The notes under the pieces are model-generated. The model saw nothing but the letters and a program-made list of their open reading frames with translations, was not told the DNA's origin and searched no databases. Both the position numbers and the translations under genes were made by a program. A stretch of 6,120 nucleotides of DNA, taken from Chloroflexota bacterium (lineage in GTDB: Bacteria; Chloroflexota; Anaerolineae; Fen-1058). Below, piece by piece: positions 1 to 5,513 of this stretch (its first letter is position 1; every line of letters begins with the position of its first letter). The stretch is taken from contig JACRBO010000194.1 in the NCBI GenBank assembly GCA_016219235.1, positions 1 through 6,120 of the forward strand, read 5' to 3'.

Positions 1-316
1 TGCTTGTGCCTTTGGTATCTTTCGTGAACAGGTAGAGCGTATGGCCGTCGCCGTCGGCGATGAACTTGCCTAATGTGTCGTTGCCGGCGATCTTCAGCGT
101 CACCGGTTTAGCCATTGACGCGGCTGTGGTTGGAGCGACGGTTGGCTCCGGCGCAGTGGTCGGCGCGGGCATAGCCGTCGGCGGAACGGCCGTCGGCTGT
201 GGCGCGCTGGTTGGTGCGGGTATGTTAGCCGTCGCCGCTGGCACACAGGCTGACAGCCCGACGGCAAGCACCATCAAGGCAAGGCTCAGGGTTTTCAAGT
301 TGAAGCGGGTGAACAT
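1..316 (-). CDS. Secreted-repeat (Lipoprotein_15-like) lipoprotein, 5' part only
   Basis: Reading leftwards from the ATG at 316-314, an open frame of 105 codons runs off the left edge with no stop, so the C-terminal part is missing. Residues 1-24 form a lipoprotein signal: basic start, hydrophobic core, lipobox LSAC with Cys24 as the lipidation site. Residues about 29-67 are a Pro/Thr/Ala-rich low-complexity linker, as in many surface lipoproteins. From about residue 71 a folded domain starts, and the stretch GKFIADGDGHTLYLFTKDT (83-101) matches, from memory, the repeat of the 'secreted repeat of unknown function' family (Lipoprotein_15, COG4315). A strong ribosome binding site, GGAGGAGA, lies just upstream (complement of about 322-329). 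The product is predicted to sit on the outer face of the membrane; its biochemical role is unknown. It lies downstream of aceA on the same strand but is separated from it by the terminator at 515-553, so it probably has its own promoter. Family fairly sure, function not. Confidence 0.8.
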   Translation of the reverse strand, partial: MFTRFNLKTLSLALMVLAVGLSACVPAATANIPAPTSAPQPTAVPPTAMPAPTTAPEPTVAPTTAASMAKPVTLKIAGNDTLGKFIADGDGHTLYLFTKDTKGTS

Positions 317-390
317 GGTTGTCTCCTCCATAGAGAACGTGCACAATGAACGCCGCATGGCTTCGGCGTCCTCAGCGAAAGTCGATCACA

Positions 391-430
391 TCATCATCAC
401 TATCCAGCCGGCTGTACCGTGTGATGATCA
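391..430. repeat. Imperfect dyad upstream of the lipoprotein gene
   Basis: The arms TCATCATCAC (391-400) and GTGATGATCA (421-430) are inverted copies with one mismatch. Between them is a perfect 10-bp palindrome, CAGCCGGCTG (405-414). A smaller hairpin, ACGCCG/CGGCGT with an 8-nt loop, lies at 350-369, nearer the lipoprotein start. The rest of 317-514 shows no gene. The dyad could be an operator or a 5' leader structure for the lipoprotein gene, or chance. The symmetry is seen in the sequence; any role is inferred. Confidence 0.3.
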
Positions 431-514
431 TTCAATATAAACGCGCAATTGATCTGCGCGGATGTGGCAAGGCCGTTTAATCGACAAACATTCATCCGGC
501 CTTAATTTGGCGGC

Positions 515-553
515 AAAAAAGCCCGTCGATCTGACTTAATCAGATCGACGGGC
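515..553 (-). terminator. Rho-independent terminator of the aceBA operon
   Basis: A perfect 14-bp stem (521-534 paired with 540-553) closes a 5-nt loop (535-539). On the minus strand it is followed directly by six T (complement of AAAAAA at 515-520). It lies 43 bases past the aceA stop codon and is oriented to end leftward transcripts. There is no matching T tract on the plus-strand side, so it reads as unidirectional. Confidence 0.93.
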
Positions 554-596
554 GATACTTCATCCCGATTGATTTACGCGCCTGATGAGCCCGCAC

Positions 597-1895
597 TCAG
601 TGCGCGGCGGCCGGCTGCGCGAACTGCTCCTCTTCCGTCGAGCCTTTCAATGCGGTGGTCGAGATGCCCTCGCCGGTGACGGCGATCTGCACTTCGTCGA
701 AGTAGCCCGCGCCCACAAACGATTGATGCTTCGTCGCCATGTAGCCGTCTTTCTCCATGGCGAACTCGCGCTCTTGCACCATCTTGGAGTAAGCCAGCAT
801 GCCCTGATCGCGATAGGCGTGCGCCAACTCGAACATGCTCATGTTCAGCGTGTGGAAGCCGGCCAGCGTGACGAACTGGAACTTGTAGCCCATCTCGGCC
901 AGCTTCTCCTGGAAGGACGCCATGGTCTTCTCGTCCAGGTTGCGCTGCCAGTTGAACGACGGCGAACAATTGTAAGCCAGCATCTTGCCGGGGAACTTCT
1001 CGTGCACGCCCTGCGCAAATTCCCGCGCCTCGCCGAGGTCAGGCTTGCCCGTCTCACACCACAGCATATCCGCATACGGCGCGTAGGCCCGCGCTTTGGC
1101 GATGGCGTACTCGATACCGCCGCGCACCGTCCAGTAGCCTTCGACGGTCTGCTCACCCGTGGCGAACTTCTCGTCGACGGGGTCGTTGATGGCGCGGATG
1201 AGGTTCGCGCCCAGCGAATCGGTGCGCGCGATGATAATCGTCGGCACGCCCAACACGTCCGACGCCAAACGAGCGGCGATTAGCTTCGGCACGAATTCGT
1301 GCGTGGTGACCAGCACTTTGCCGCCCATGTGGCCGCACTTCTTCAACGACGACAATTGATCTTCCAGGTGCACAGCGGCCGCGCCCGCTTCGATCATGGC
1401 CTTGATCAACTCGAACGTATTCAGCGGCCCGCCAAAACCGGCCTCGGCATCGGCCACGATCGGCGCGAACCAGTAGATGTCGCTCTTGCCCTGCATGTGC
1501 TGAATCTGATCGGCGCGCACCAGCGCGTTGCTGAGCTTGCGGATCACGTTGGGCACGCTGCTCACGGGATACAGACTTTGATCGGGATACATTTGCAGCG
1601 CATCGTTGGCATCCCCCGCCACCTGCCAGCCCGATAGATAAATCGCTTTGAGGCCCGCGCTCACCATCTCGACAGCCTGATTGCCCGTCAACGCCCCCAG
1701 TGCGCGGATAAACGGGTCGGTGTGCAGCAGATGCCACAACCGAGTTGCCCCCATCTCGGCCAGTGTGTAATGCAGTTGAATCGACCCCCGCAGCCGCACC
1801 ACTTCACTCGCCGGGTACTTGCGCGTGACGCCCTCCCAGCGCGGATTCGTCGCCCAATCATTTTCCAACTCGATGATCTGTTCCTTGTCGTGCAT
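597..1895 (-). CDS. aceA: Isocitrate lyase
   Basis: Cleaves isocitrate to glyoxylate and succinate in the cytoplasm, the first step of the glyoxylate bypass. The protein has 432 residues, the usual length of the compact bacterial (AceA/ICL1) form. The family signature KKCGHMGGK is at 185-193 with catalytic Cys187. Also present are the glyoxylate-contacting SGW (88-90), the Mg-binding region [10 protein letters not shown] (147-156, Asp149 and Glu151), NCSPSFNW (309-316), TLAGFH (343-348) and the closing C-terminal segment with GSTEEEQF (418-425). Cys187 and the SGW and NCSPS motifs separate it from methylisocitrate lyase and PEP mutase relatives. The ATG at 1895-1893 is supported by an AAGGAGA ribosome binding site (complement of 1901-1907). 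It is the second gene of the operon, 104 bases after aceB, and ends in a strong terminator. Its own Shine-Dalgarno means it need not depend on coupling to aceB. No damage seen. Confidence 0.97.
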   Translation of the reverse strand: MHDKEQIIELENDWATNPRWEGVTRKYPASEVVRLRGSIQLHYTLAEMGATRLWHLLHTDPFIRALGALTGNQAVEMVSAGLKAIYLSGWQVAGDANDALQMYPDQSLYPVSSVPNVIRKLSNALVRADQIQHMQGKSDIYWFAPIVADAEAGFGGPLNTFELIKAMIEAGAAAVHLEDQLSSLKKCGHMGGKVLVTTHEFVPKLIAARLASDVLGVPTIIIARTDSLGANLIRAINDPVDEKFATGEQTVEGYWTVRGGIEYAIAKARAYAPYADMLWCETGKPDLGEAREFAQGVHEKFPGKMLAYNCSPSFNWQRNLDEKTMASFQEKLAEMGYKFQFVTLAGFHTLNMSMFELAHAYRDQGMLAYSKMVQEREFAMEKDGYMATKHQSFVGAGYFDEVQIAVTGEGISTTALKGSTEEEQFAQPAAAH

Positions 1896-1896
1896 G

Positions 1897-1962
1897 GTAG
1901 TCTCCTTTGGTCTGGTGGTCGGGTAGTCATGTAGTCGGGTGGGCGAGCAGTCGTGTAGTCAA
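1897..1962. repeat. Degenerate 8-bp tandem repeat between aceB and aceA
   Basis: Six consecutive 8-base units can be read on the plus strand at 1915-1922, 1923-1930, 1931-1938, 1939-1946, 1947-1954 and 1955-1962. They vary around GTAGTC followed by two free bases (GG, AT, GT or AA). A further matching unit, GTAGTCTC (1897-1904), overlaps the complement of the aceA ribosome binding site. Next to the array is a 7-bp direct duplication, ATGCGTG twice, at 1962-1975. The tract is noncoding and would be transcribed in the aceB-aceA mRNA. I recall similar GTAGTC-type repeats from Chloroflexota spacers, but could not check this. Confidence 0.7.
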
Positions 1963-1979
1963 TGCGTGATGCGTGCCCC

Positions 1980-2003
1980 TTGTCTACTTGTTTCCTTATC
2001 TAC
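1980..2003. repeat. Second 8-bp repeat tract, overlapping the aceB stop
   Basis: On the minus strand three 8-base units run in tandem: GTAGATAA (2003-1996), GGAAACAA (1995-1988) and GTAGACAA (1987-1980). The aceB stop codon TAG (2002-2000) lies inside the first unit, so the repeat starts at the very end of the gene. Its sequence differs from the tract at 1897-1962 but the period is the same. With only three units the call is moderate. Confidence 0.5.
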
Positions 2004-3607
2004 TCCAAATACTCATAAGCAACCAGCGTCAAGAAATCTTCAAACTGCTTCTCGGTCACGATCTTCTCGAAGACTTGCGCGGCTTGCGGGATTTTGCTGG
2101 CGGCGAAGTTGGCCTCGCCGTACAGCGCGCGGATCTTATCGATCTCTTGCGGCAGCAGTTCCTTCACCAGTTCGACGGTGACTTTGCGCCCGTCGGCCAG
2201 CACGCCGTTGGGCGAGTTGATCCACTGCCAGACCTGGGCGCGCGAAATCTCGGCGGTGGCCGCGTCTTCCATCAGGTTGTAGATGGCAACCGCGCCGGTG
2301 CCGCGCAGCCACGACTCGACGTATTGCAGCGGGACGTTGAGGTTGAGGCGCAGACCCGCTTCGGTGATCGCGCCGCCGGGGATGGCAAAGTCGATCAGTT
2401 GTGGGGCAGTCACACTGACGTCTTCACGCAGCCGCTCCTTCTGATGCGGCTTATCGCCCAACACTTCGTCGAAGATTTCGGCAGCTACCGGCACCAGATC
2501 GGGATGGGCCACCCACGTGCCATCGAAGCCGTCGGCCGATTCGCGCAGCTTGTCTTCACGCACTTTCTTCAGCGCGTTCTCATTCACGACGGGGTCTTTG
2601 CGGCTGGGGATGAAGGCCGCCATGCCGCCGATGGCGTGCGCGCCGCGTTGATGGCACACCTTCACCAATAGTTCGGTGTAAGCCCGCATAAACGGCGACG
2701 TCATCGTGACTTGCGCTCGATCGGGGAAGGCGAAGTCCGGGCGGTTGCGGAACTTCTTGATGATGCTGAACATGTAATCCCAGCGCCCCGCATTCAAGCC
2801 GGCGATGTGATCGCGCAGTTCGTACAGAATCTCTTCCATCTCAAACGCGGCGAGGATCGTTTCGATCAGCACCGTGACTTTGATCGTGCCGCGCGGGATG
2901 CCCAGCTCGTCTTGCGCCAGGTTGAAGACATCGTTCCACAATCGCGCTTCGAGGTGGCTTTCGAGTTTGGGGAGGTAGAAGTATGGGCCAGTGCCTTTGC
3001 TCAGCAGGCGTTTGGCGTTGTGGAAGAAGTACAGGCCAAAGTCAAACAGCGAGCCGGACACGCGCTGTCCATCGACAAGGACATGCTTCTCTGTGAGGTG
3101 CCAGCCGCGCGGCCGGACGAGCAGCAGCGCCAACTTCTCGTTGAGGCGATATTCCCTCTCCGCCGTCTTCAACGTCAGCGTGCGCTCGATGGCTTCGGTC
3201 AGGTTGAGCTGCCCCTGCACCAGGTTATCCCATGTCGGCGCGTTGGCATCTTCAAAGTCCGCCATGAAGACGTCCGCGCCGGAGTTGAGCGCGTTGATGA
3301 GCATCTTCTTGTCGGTGGGGCCGGTGATCTCGACGTGGCGGCGCTGCAAATCGGCGGGGATCGGCGCGACGTGCCACGATCGATCCGATCGGATGTGGGC
3401 GGTGTCCGGCAAAAAATCGGGCAGCGTGCCGGCATCGATCTGCAATTGACGCTCGGCCCGTTTCGCCAGCAACTCCAATCGGCGGGCGTTAAAACTGCGC
3501 TGCAATTTGGCAATGAAACTCAGGGCGTCGGGCGTGAGGACGGTGGCATAGTCCGGCTTGAAGTCACCCGGCACGGCTATACCGTCAGGCAACGGCTGAT
3601 CGCTCAT
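2000..3607 (-). CDS. aceB: Malate synthase A
   Basis: Condenses glyoxylate with acetyl-CoA to give malate, the second step of the glyoxylate bypass; cytoplasmic. At 535 residues it has the length of the A isoform rather than the roughly 720-residue G form. The malate synthase signature [16 protein letters not shown] is at 265-280. By the family's known chemistry, Arg167 (in RPRGWHL, 165-171) is the catalytic arginine, Glu249 and Asp277 are the Mg ligands, with the 28-residue spacing seen in the family, and Asp448 (in [13 protein letters not shown]) is the catalytic base. The C-terminal helical cap continues to the final YEYLE. It is the promoter-proximal gene of aceB-aceA, about 89 bases downstream of the predicted transcription start. 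The start at 3607-3605 follows GAGGAGG after 10 bases, a little long; a mini-ORF overlaps it. The stop lies inside a short repeat tract. No regulator or aceK is next to it. Confidence 0.97.
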   Translation of the reverse strand: MSDQPLPDGIAVPGDFKPDYATVLTPDALSFIAKLQRSFNARRLELLAKRAERQLQIDAGTLPDFLPDTAHIRSDRSWHVAPIPADLQRRHVEITGPTDKKMLINALNSGADVFMADFEDANAPTWDNLVQGQLNLTEAIERTLTLKTAEREYRLNEKLALLLVRPRGWHLTEKHVLVDGQRVSGSLFDFGLYFFHNAKRLLSKGTGPYFYLPKLESHLEARLWNDVFNLAQDELGIPRGTIKVTVLIETILAAFEMEEILYELRDHIAGLNAGRWDYMFSIIKKFRNRPDFAFPDRAQVTMTSPFMRAYTELLVKVCHQRGAHAIGGMAAFIPSRKDPVVNENALKKVREDKLRESADGFDGTWVAHPDLVPVAAEIFDEVLGDKPHQKERLREDVSVTAPQLIDFAIPGGAITEAGLRLNLNVPLQYVESWLRGTGAVAIYNLMEDAATAEISRAQVWQWINSPNGVLADGRKVTVELVKELLPQEIDKIRALYGEANFAASKIPQAAQVFEKIVTEKQFEDFLTLVAYEYLE

Positions 3608-3617
3608 GATGACATGG

Positions 3618-3624
3618 CCTCCTC
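3618..3624 (-). promoter_or_regulatory. aceB ribosome binding site with overlapping mini-ORF
   Basis: GAGGAGG on the minus strand lies 10 bases before the aceB ATG (3607-3605). Between them is another ATG (3615-3613) only 2 bases after the purine tract. It opens a three-codon frame (ATG TCA TCA TGA) whose stop overlaps the aceB start as ATGA. The aceB start is preferred because it opens the malate synthase frame and its Shine-Dalgarno spacing is more workable. A small GCGGG/CCCGC hairpin lies just upstream of the purine tract. Confidence 0.6.
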
Positions 3625-3702
3625 GGCGGGGATGCCCGCGTCGCGCTCGCCAACAGCGGTCTGGCTGGGACCTGCCGTGAAAAATGACGCGGTGCGTCTA
3701 TA

Positions 3703-3732
3703 AGTATAACCACATTGTGAGCGTTTGATCAA
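3703..3732 (-). promoter_or_regulatory. Sigma-70-type promoter of aceBA
   Basis: On the minus strand TTGATC (complement of 3727-3732) is the -35 element and TATACT (complement of 3703-3708) the -10 element, 18 bases apart. The predicted start is near 3696, giving a leader of about 89 bases. An 8-bp palindrome TTGATCAA (3725-3732) covers the -35, and the inverted half-sites TTGTG (3715-3719) and CACAA (3735-3739) flank it. That would suit a repressor or activator site, but none is proven. Confidence 0.7.
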
Positions 3733-3757
3733 GACACAAATTCGCCTCACCCCCCGG

Positions 3758-3799
3758 CCCCCTCTCCTGAAATCAAACAAACGATTTCGGGAGAGGGGG
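3758..3799. repeat. REP-like palindrome between divergent promoters
   Basis: A 17-base arm (3758-3774) pairs with 3783-3799 around an 8-nt loop, AAACAAAC, with a single non-Watson-Crick (G-T type) position. The arms are asymmetric in base composition, with CCCCCTCTCC on one side and GGAGAGGGGG on the other, and a C-rich lead-in (about 3745-3757) precedes the left arm. I recall C-rich hairpins of this kind as dispersed repeats in Chloroflexota and other genomes. There is no T tract, so it is not a standard terminator. It lies between the aceBA promoter and the -10 box of the plus-strand ABM gene. Confidence 0.75.
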
Positions 3800-3810
3800 A
3801 GCGCATGGCG

Positions 3811-3816
3811 TATAAT
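3811..3816 (+). promoter_or_regulatory. -10 element of the ABM gene promoter
   Basis: A perfect TATAAT lies 37 bases before the ATG at 3854, giving a predicted leader of about 30 bases. No good -35 box is visible 16-18 bases upstream: that region (3787-3793) lies in the right arm of the palindrome. The promoter may need an activator or be weak. An extended -10 TG is not at the standard position. Confidence 0.55.
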
Positions 3817-3853
3817 ACGGGCAGGCAGTTACACCCCGGTCACAGGAGTCACC

Positions 3854-4159
3854 ATGTACATCGTTCACGTCTTCGTCCACGTCAAGCCGGAATTCCTCGA
3901 AGCCTTCAAGGCCGCTACGATTGAGAACGCGCGGCACAGCGTGCAAGAACTGGGCATCGCGCGCTTTGACGTGATCCAGCAGGCCGACGATCCCACGCGC
4001 TTCGTGCTGGTGGAAGTCTATCGCACGCCCGACGATCCGGCGAAGCACAAAGAGACTGCACATTACAATCAGTGGCGCGAAACGTGCGAATCGATGCTGG
4101 CCGAGCCGCGCACGCACATTGTGTATGGCAACGTCTTTCCAGACGAGAATGGTTGGTAG
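3854..4159 (+). CDS. ABM-domain protein (LsrG/YgiN-like monooxygenase family)
   Basis: A 101-residue protein made of one antibiotic-biosynthesis-monooxygenase (ABM) domain, a small ferredoxin-like fold that usually dimerises and acts without cofactor or metal. Visible family features are the opening beta strand [12 protein letters not shown] (2-13), the block [20 protein letters not shown] (24-43), the [12 protein letters not shown] strand (49-60), and [10 protein letters not shown] (65-74), with the conserved His of such domains. From memory this pattern resembles E. coli LsrG (phospho-AI-2 isomerase) and quinol monooxygenase YgiN, but no lsr genes are nearby, so no substrate is assigned. 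The ATG at 3854 is chosen because AGGAG (3844-3848) lies 5 bases before it and TATAAT is at 3811. An in-frame start at 3725 would put the palindrome inside the gene and lies upstream of the promoter. The dehydrogenase gene follows 105 bases downstream on the same strand. Confidence 0.9.
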   Translation: MYIVHVFVHVKPEFLEAFKAATIENARHSVQELGIARFDVIQQADDPTRFVLVEVYRTPDDPAKHKETAHYNQWRETCESMLAEPRTHIVYGNVFPDENGW

Positions 4160-4174
4160 GCCAAAGGATTTGGG

Positions 4175-4251
4175 ACACGGATAACACGGATTACACAGAT
4201 TTCACGGATGTTTTTGAGAGTAATCCGTGCCAATCCGTCCAATCCGTGTAC
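4175..4251. repeat. 9-bp-period inverted repeat array (ACACGGATT type)
   Basis: The left half has four 9-base units in tandem (4175-4183, 4184-4192, 4193-4201, 4202-4210) varying around ACACGGATT. After an 11-base gap the right half carries the inverted unit AATCCGTG three times (starting 4222, 4232 and 4241, periods 10 and 9), ending GTAC at 4251. The halves can pair into an imperfect long hairpin. I recall ACACGGATT/AATCCGTGT arrays as common dispersed intergenic repeats in several bacterial phyla. Its right edge abuts the ribosome binding site of the dehydrogenase gene. It is not a CRISPR: the units are far too short and no spacers exist. Confidence 0.85.
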
Positions 4252-4258
4252 AAAGGAA
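4252..4258 (+). promoter_or_regulatory. Ribosome binding site selecting the GTG start of the dehydrogenase
   Basis: AAAGGAA lies 6 bases before GTG at 4265. An alternative in-frame ATG at 4208 lies inside the repeat array and has no purine tract before it. It would add 19 residues encoded by repeat sequence that do not look like the family's N-terminus. Confidence 0.7.
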
Positions 4259-4264
4259 TTTCTT

Positions 4265-5419
4265 GTGCGATTTGAATTTGCAACCGCAACCCGCATCATC
4301 TTTGGCGCAGGCACGATCAACGAAGTGCCCGCGTTGGTCCGATCGTTCGGACGGCGCGTGCTGCTGGTGATCGGCAGTCAGCAAGATTTCGTCGCGCGCA
4401 CGATCGATCAACTGCGCGAACACGAACTCGAAGTAGACACGTTTGCCGTCGAGGGCGAACCCAAGATCACCACCGCGCTCGATGGCGTCCACCGCGCCCG
4501 ATCGATCCGCGCCGAGGTCATCATCGGGCTGGGCGGCGGCAGCGCGTTGGATACGGGCAAAGCGATCTCCGCTTTGCTCACCAATCCCGGTGATCCGCTG
4601 GATTATCTGGAAGTGATCGGGCGCGGACAGGCGTTAAAAAATCAGGCCGCGCCGTACATTGCCATTCCGACCACGGCGGGCACGGGTTCTGAAGTCACGC
4701 GCAACGCGGTGCTGGCCTCGCCCGAGCACAAAGTGAAAGTGAGTTTGCGCAGCCCGTTGATGCTGCCTCGCCTCGCCGTGATCGATCCGACGTTGACGTA
4801 CTCATTGCCGCCATCAATCACGGCCAGCACCGGCCTCGATGCGTTAACGCAGGTCATCGAGCCGTACACGTGCAACACGCCCAATCCCATGACGGATGCA
4901 ATTTGTCGTGAGGGCATGACGCGCGCGGCACGTTCATTGCAGACAGCCTATCATCATGGTGACGATGTCGCCGCACGAGAGGACATGTCCATCGCGGCGT
5001 TGTTTGGCGGGCTGGCATTGGCCAATGCGAAGTTGGGGGCCGTGCATGGTTTCGCCGGGCCGATTGGTGGATTGTTCCCTGCGCCTCATGGTTCGATCTG
5101 CGCGAGGCTGCTGCCCTTCGTGATCGAAGCGAACATCATCGCGCTGCAATCGCGCGCGGCGGATTCGCCGGTGTTACAGCGCTACGCCGAAGTGGCACGA
5201 ATTTTGACGGGCAGATCGACCGCCGGGGCTGAAGACGCGATCGGGTGGTTGCACGATCTGTGTGTTGATCTCGCTGTGCCGCCGCTATCACAGTTCGGCA
5301 TCAGCGAAGCGGACTTCCCTGTCATCATCGCGCAGGCGCAAAAAGCCAGCAGCATGCAGGGAAATCCGATTCAGTTGAATGCGCTAGAATTGCGTGAAAT
5401 CTTACACCAGGCGGTCTAA
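4265..5419 (+). CDS. Iron-containing alcohol dehydrogenase superfamily protein, variant metal site
   Basis: A 384-residue protein of the usual length for group III (iron) alcohol dehydrogenases, predicted to be a cytoplasmic NAD(P)-dependent oxidoreductase. The N-terminal Rossmann-like domain carries GLGGGSALDTGK (88-99), and IPTTAGTGSEVT (134-145) follows; both are family hallmarks. The C-terminal helical domain has GLDALTQVIEPY (190-201), VHGFAGPIGG (260-269) and APHGS (273-277). Asp192, His261 and His275 match three of the four metal ligands. The second ligand, normally His in DALTHAIE, is Gln196, and the usual catalytic His of HAMAHP is Gly265. The block around 243-280 is well formed, so this looks like a subfamily variant rather than decay. 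The start is the GTG at 4265, preceded by AAAGGAA. It follows the ABM gene with only a repeat array between, so co-transcription is plausible. Substrate unknown; alcohol, aldehyde or keto-acid reduction are all possible. No terminator is seen after it. Confidence 0.9.
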   Translation: MRFEFATATRIIFGAGTINEVPALVRSFGRRVLLVIGSQQDFVARTIDQLREHELEVDTFAVEGEPKITTALDGVHRARSIRAEVIIGLGGGSALDTGKAISALLTNPGDPLDYLEVIGRGQALKNQAAPYIAIPTTAGTGSEVTRNAVLASPEHKVKVSLRSPLMLPRLAVIDPTLTYSLPPSITASTGLDALTQVIEPYTCNTPNPMTDAICREGMTRAARSLQTAYHHGDDVAAREDMSIAALFGGLALANAKLGAVHGFAGPIGGLFPAPHGSICARLLPFVIEANIIALQSRAADSPVLQRYAEVARILTGRSTAGAEDAIGWLHDLCVDLAVPPLSQFGISEADFPVIIAQAQKASSMQGNPIQLNALELREILHQAV

Positions 5420-5439
5420 GGCAACCGGGAATAATGATG

Positions 5440-5468
5440 TTGACAGTGCTATCGCGCTGAGGTATAAA
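5440..5468 (+). promoter_or_regulatory. Near-consensus sigma-70 promoter
   Basis: TTGACA (5440-5445, perfect -35) and TATAAA (5463-5468, one base off -10) are separated by exactly 17 bases. Transcription should start near 5475, about 40 bases before the ATG at 5514. It is the strongest-looking promoter in the window and makes the next gene independent of the dehydrogenase. Confidence 0.85.
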
Positions 5469-5513
5469 CGCAGTGCGTCATGAATTTCCGGGCGCACGGA
5501 TGAACAGGTTGTC

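Noticed and set aside
434..439. TATATT (minus strand) as -10 of a lipoprotein promoter
   Set aside because: No acceptable -35 at 16-18 bases upstream (the region reads TCCGCG at 17); too weak to list as a promoter.
60..440. Plus-strand frame of 126 codons at the left edge, with a Gly/Ala/Val-rich hydrophobic stretch
   Set aside because: It is the complement of the Pro/Thr linker and signal peptide of the minus-strand lipoprotein, which has the better start, ribosome binding site and lipobox.
585..1283. Long plus-strand open frame antisense to aceA (232 codons)
   Set aside because: It lies opposite an intact, well-recognised isocitrate lyase; long antisense frames are expected from the codon bias of GC-rich genes. 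Its composition (rich in Arg, His, Leu) has no recognisable motif.
2711..3703. Long plus-strand open frame antisense to aceB (330 codons)
   Set aside because: Shadow of malate synthase codons; it runs through the aceB start and leader and has no family features or matching ribosome binding site.
3725..3853. Upstream in-frame start at 3725 for the ABM gene
   Set aside because: The extension would be translated from the palindrome and from sequence upstream of the TATAAT; the ATG at 3854 has a proper AGGAG and begins at the family's first strand.
3854..4159. Assigning the ABM protein as LsrG with an AI-2 operon
   Set aside because: Only domain-level resemblance; no lsr transporter, kinase or aldolase genes are present in the window.
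4175..4251. CRISPR array
   Set aside because: The repeated units are 8-10 bases in direct tandem with inversion between halves and have no unique spacers; no cas genes nearby.
4208..4264. ATG at 4208 as start of the dehydrogenase
   Set aside because: It would place repeat-array sequence in the protein and lacks a ribosome binding site; the GTG at 4265 has AAAGGAA 6 bases upstream and gives a normal family N-terminus.
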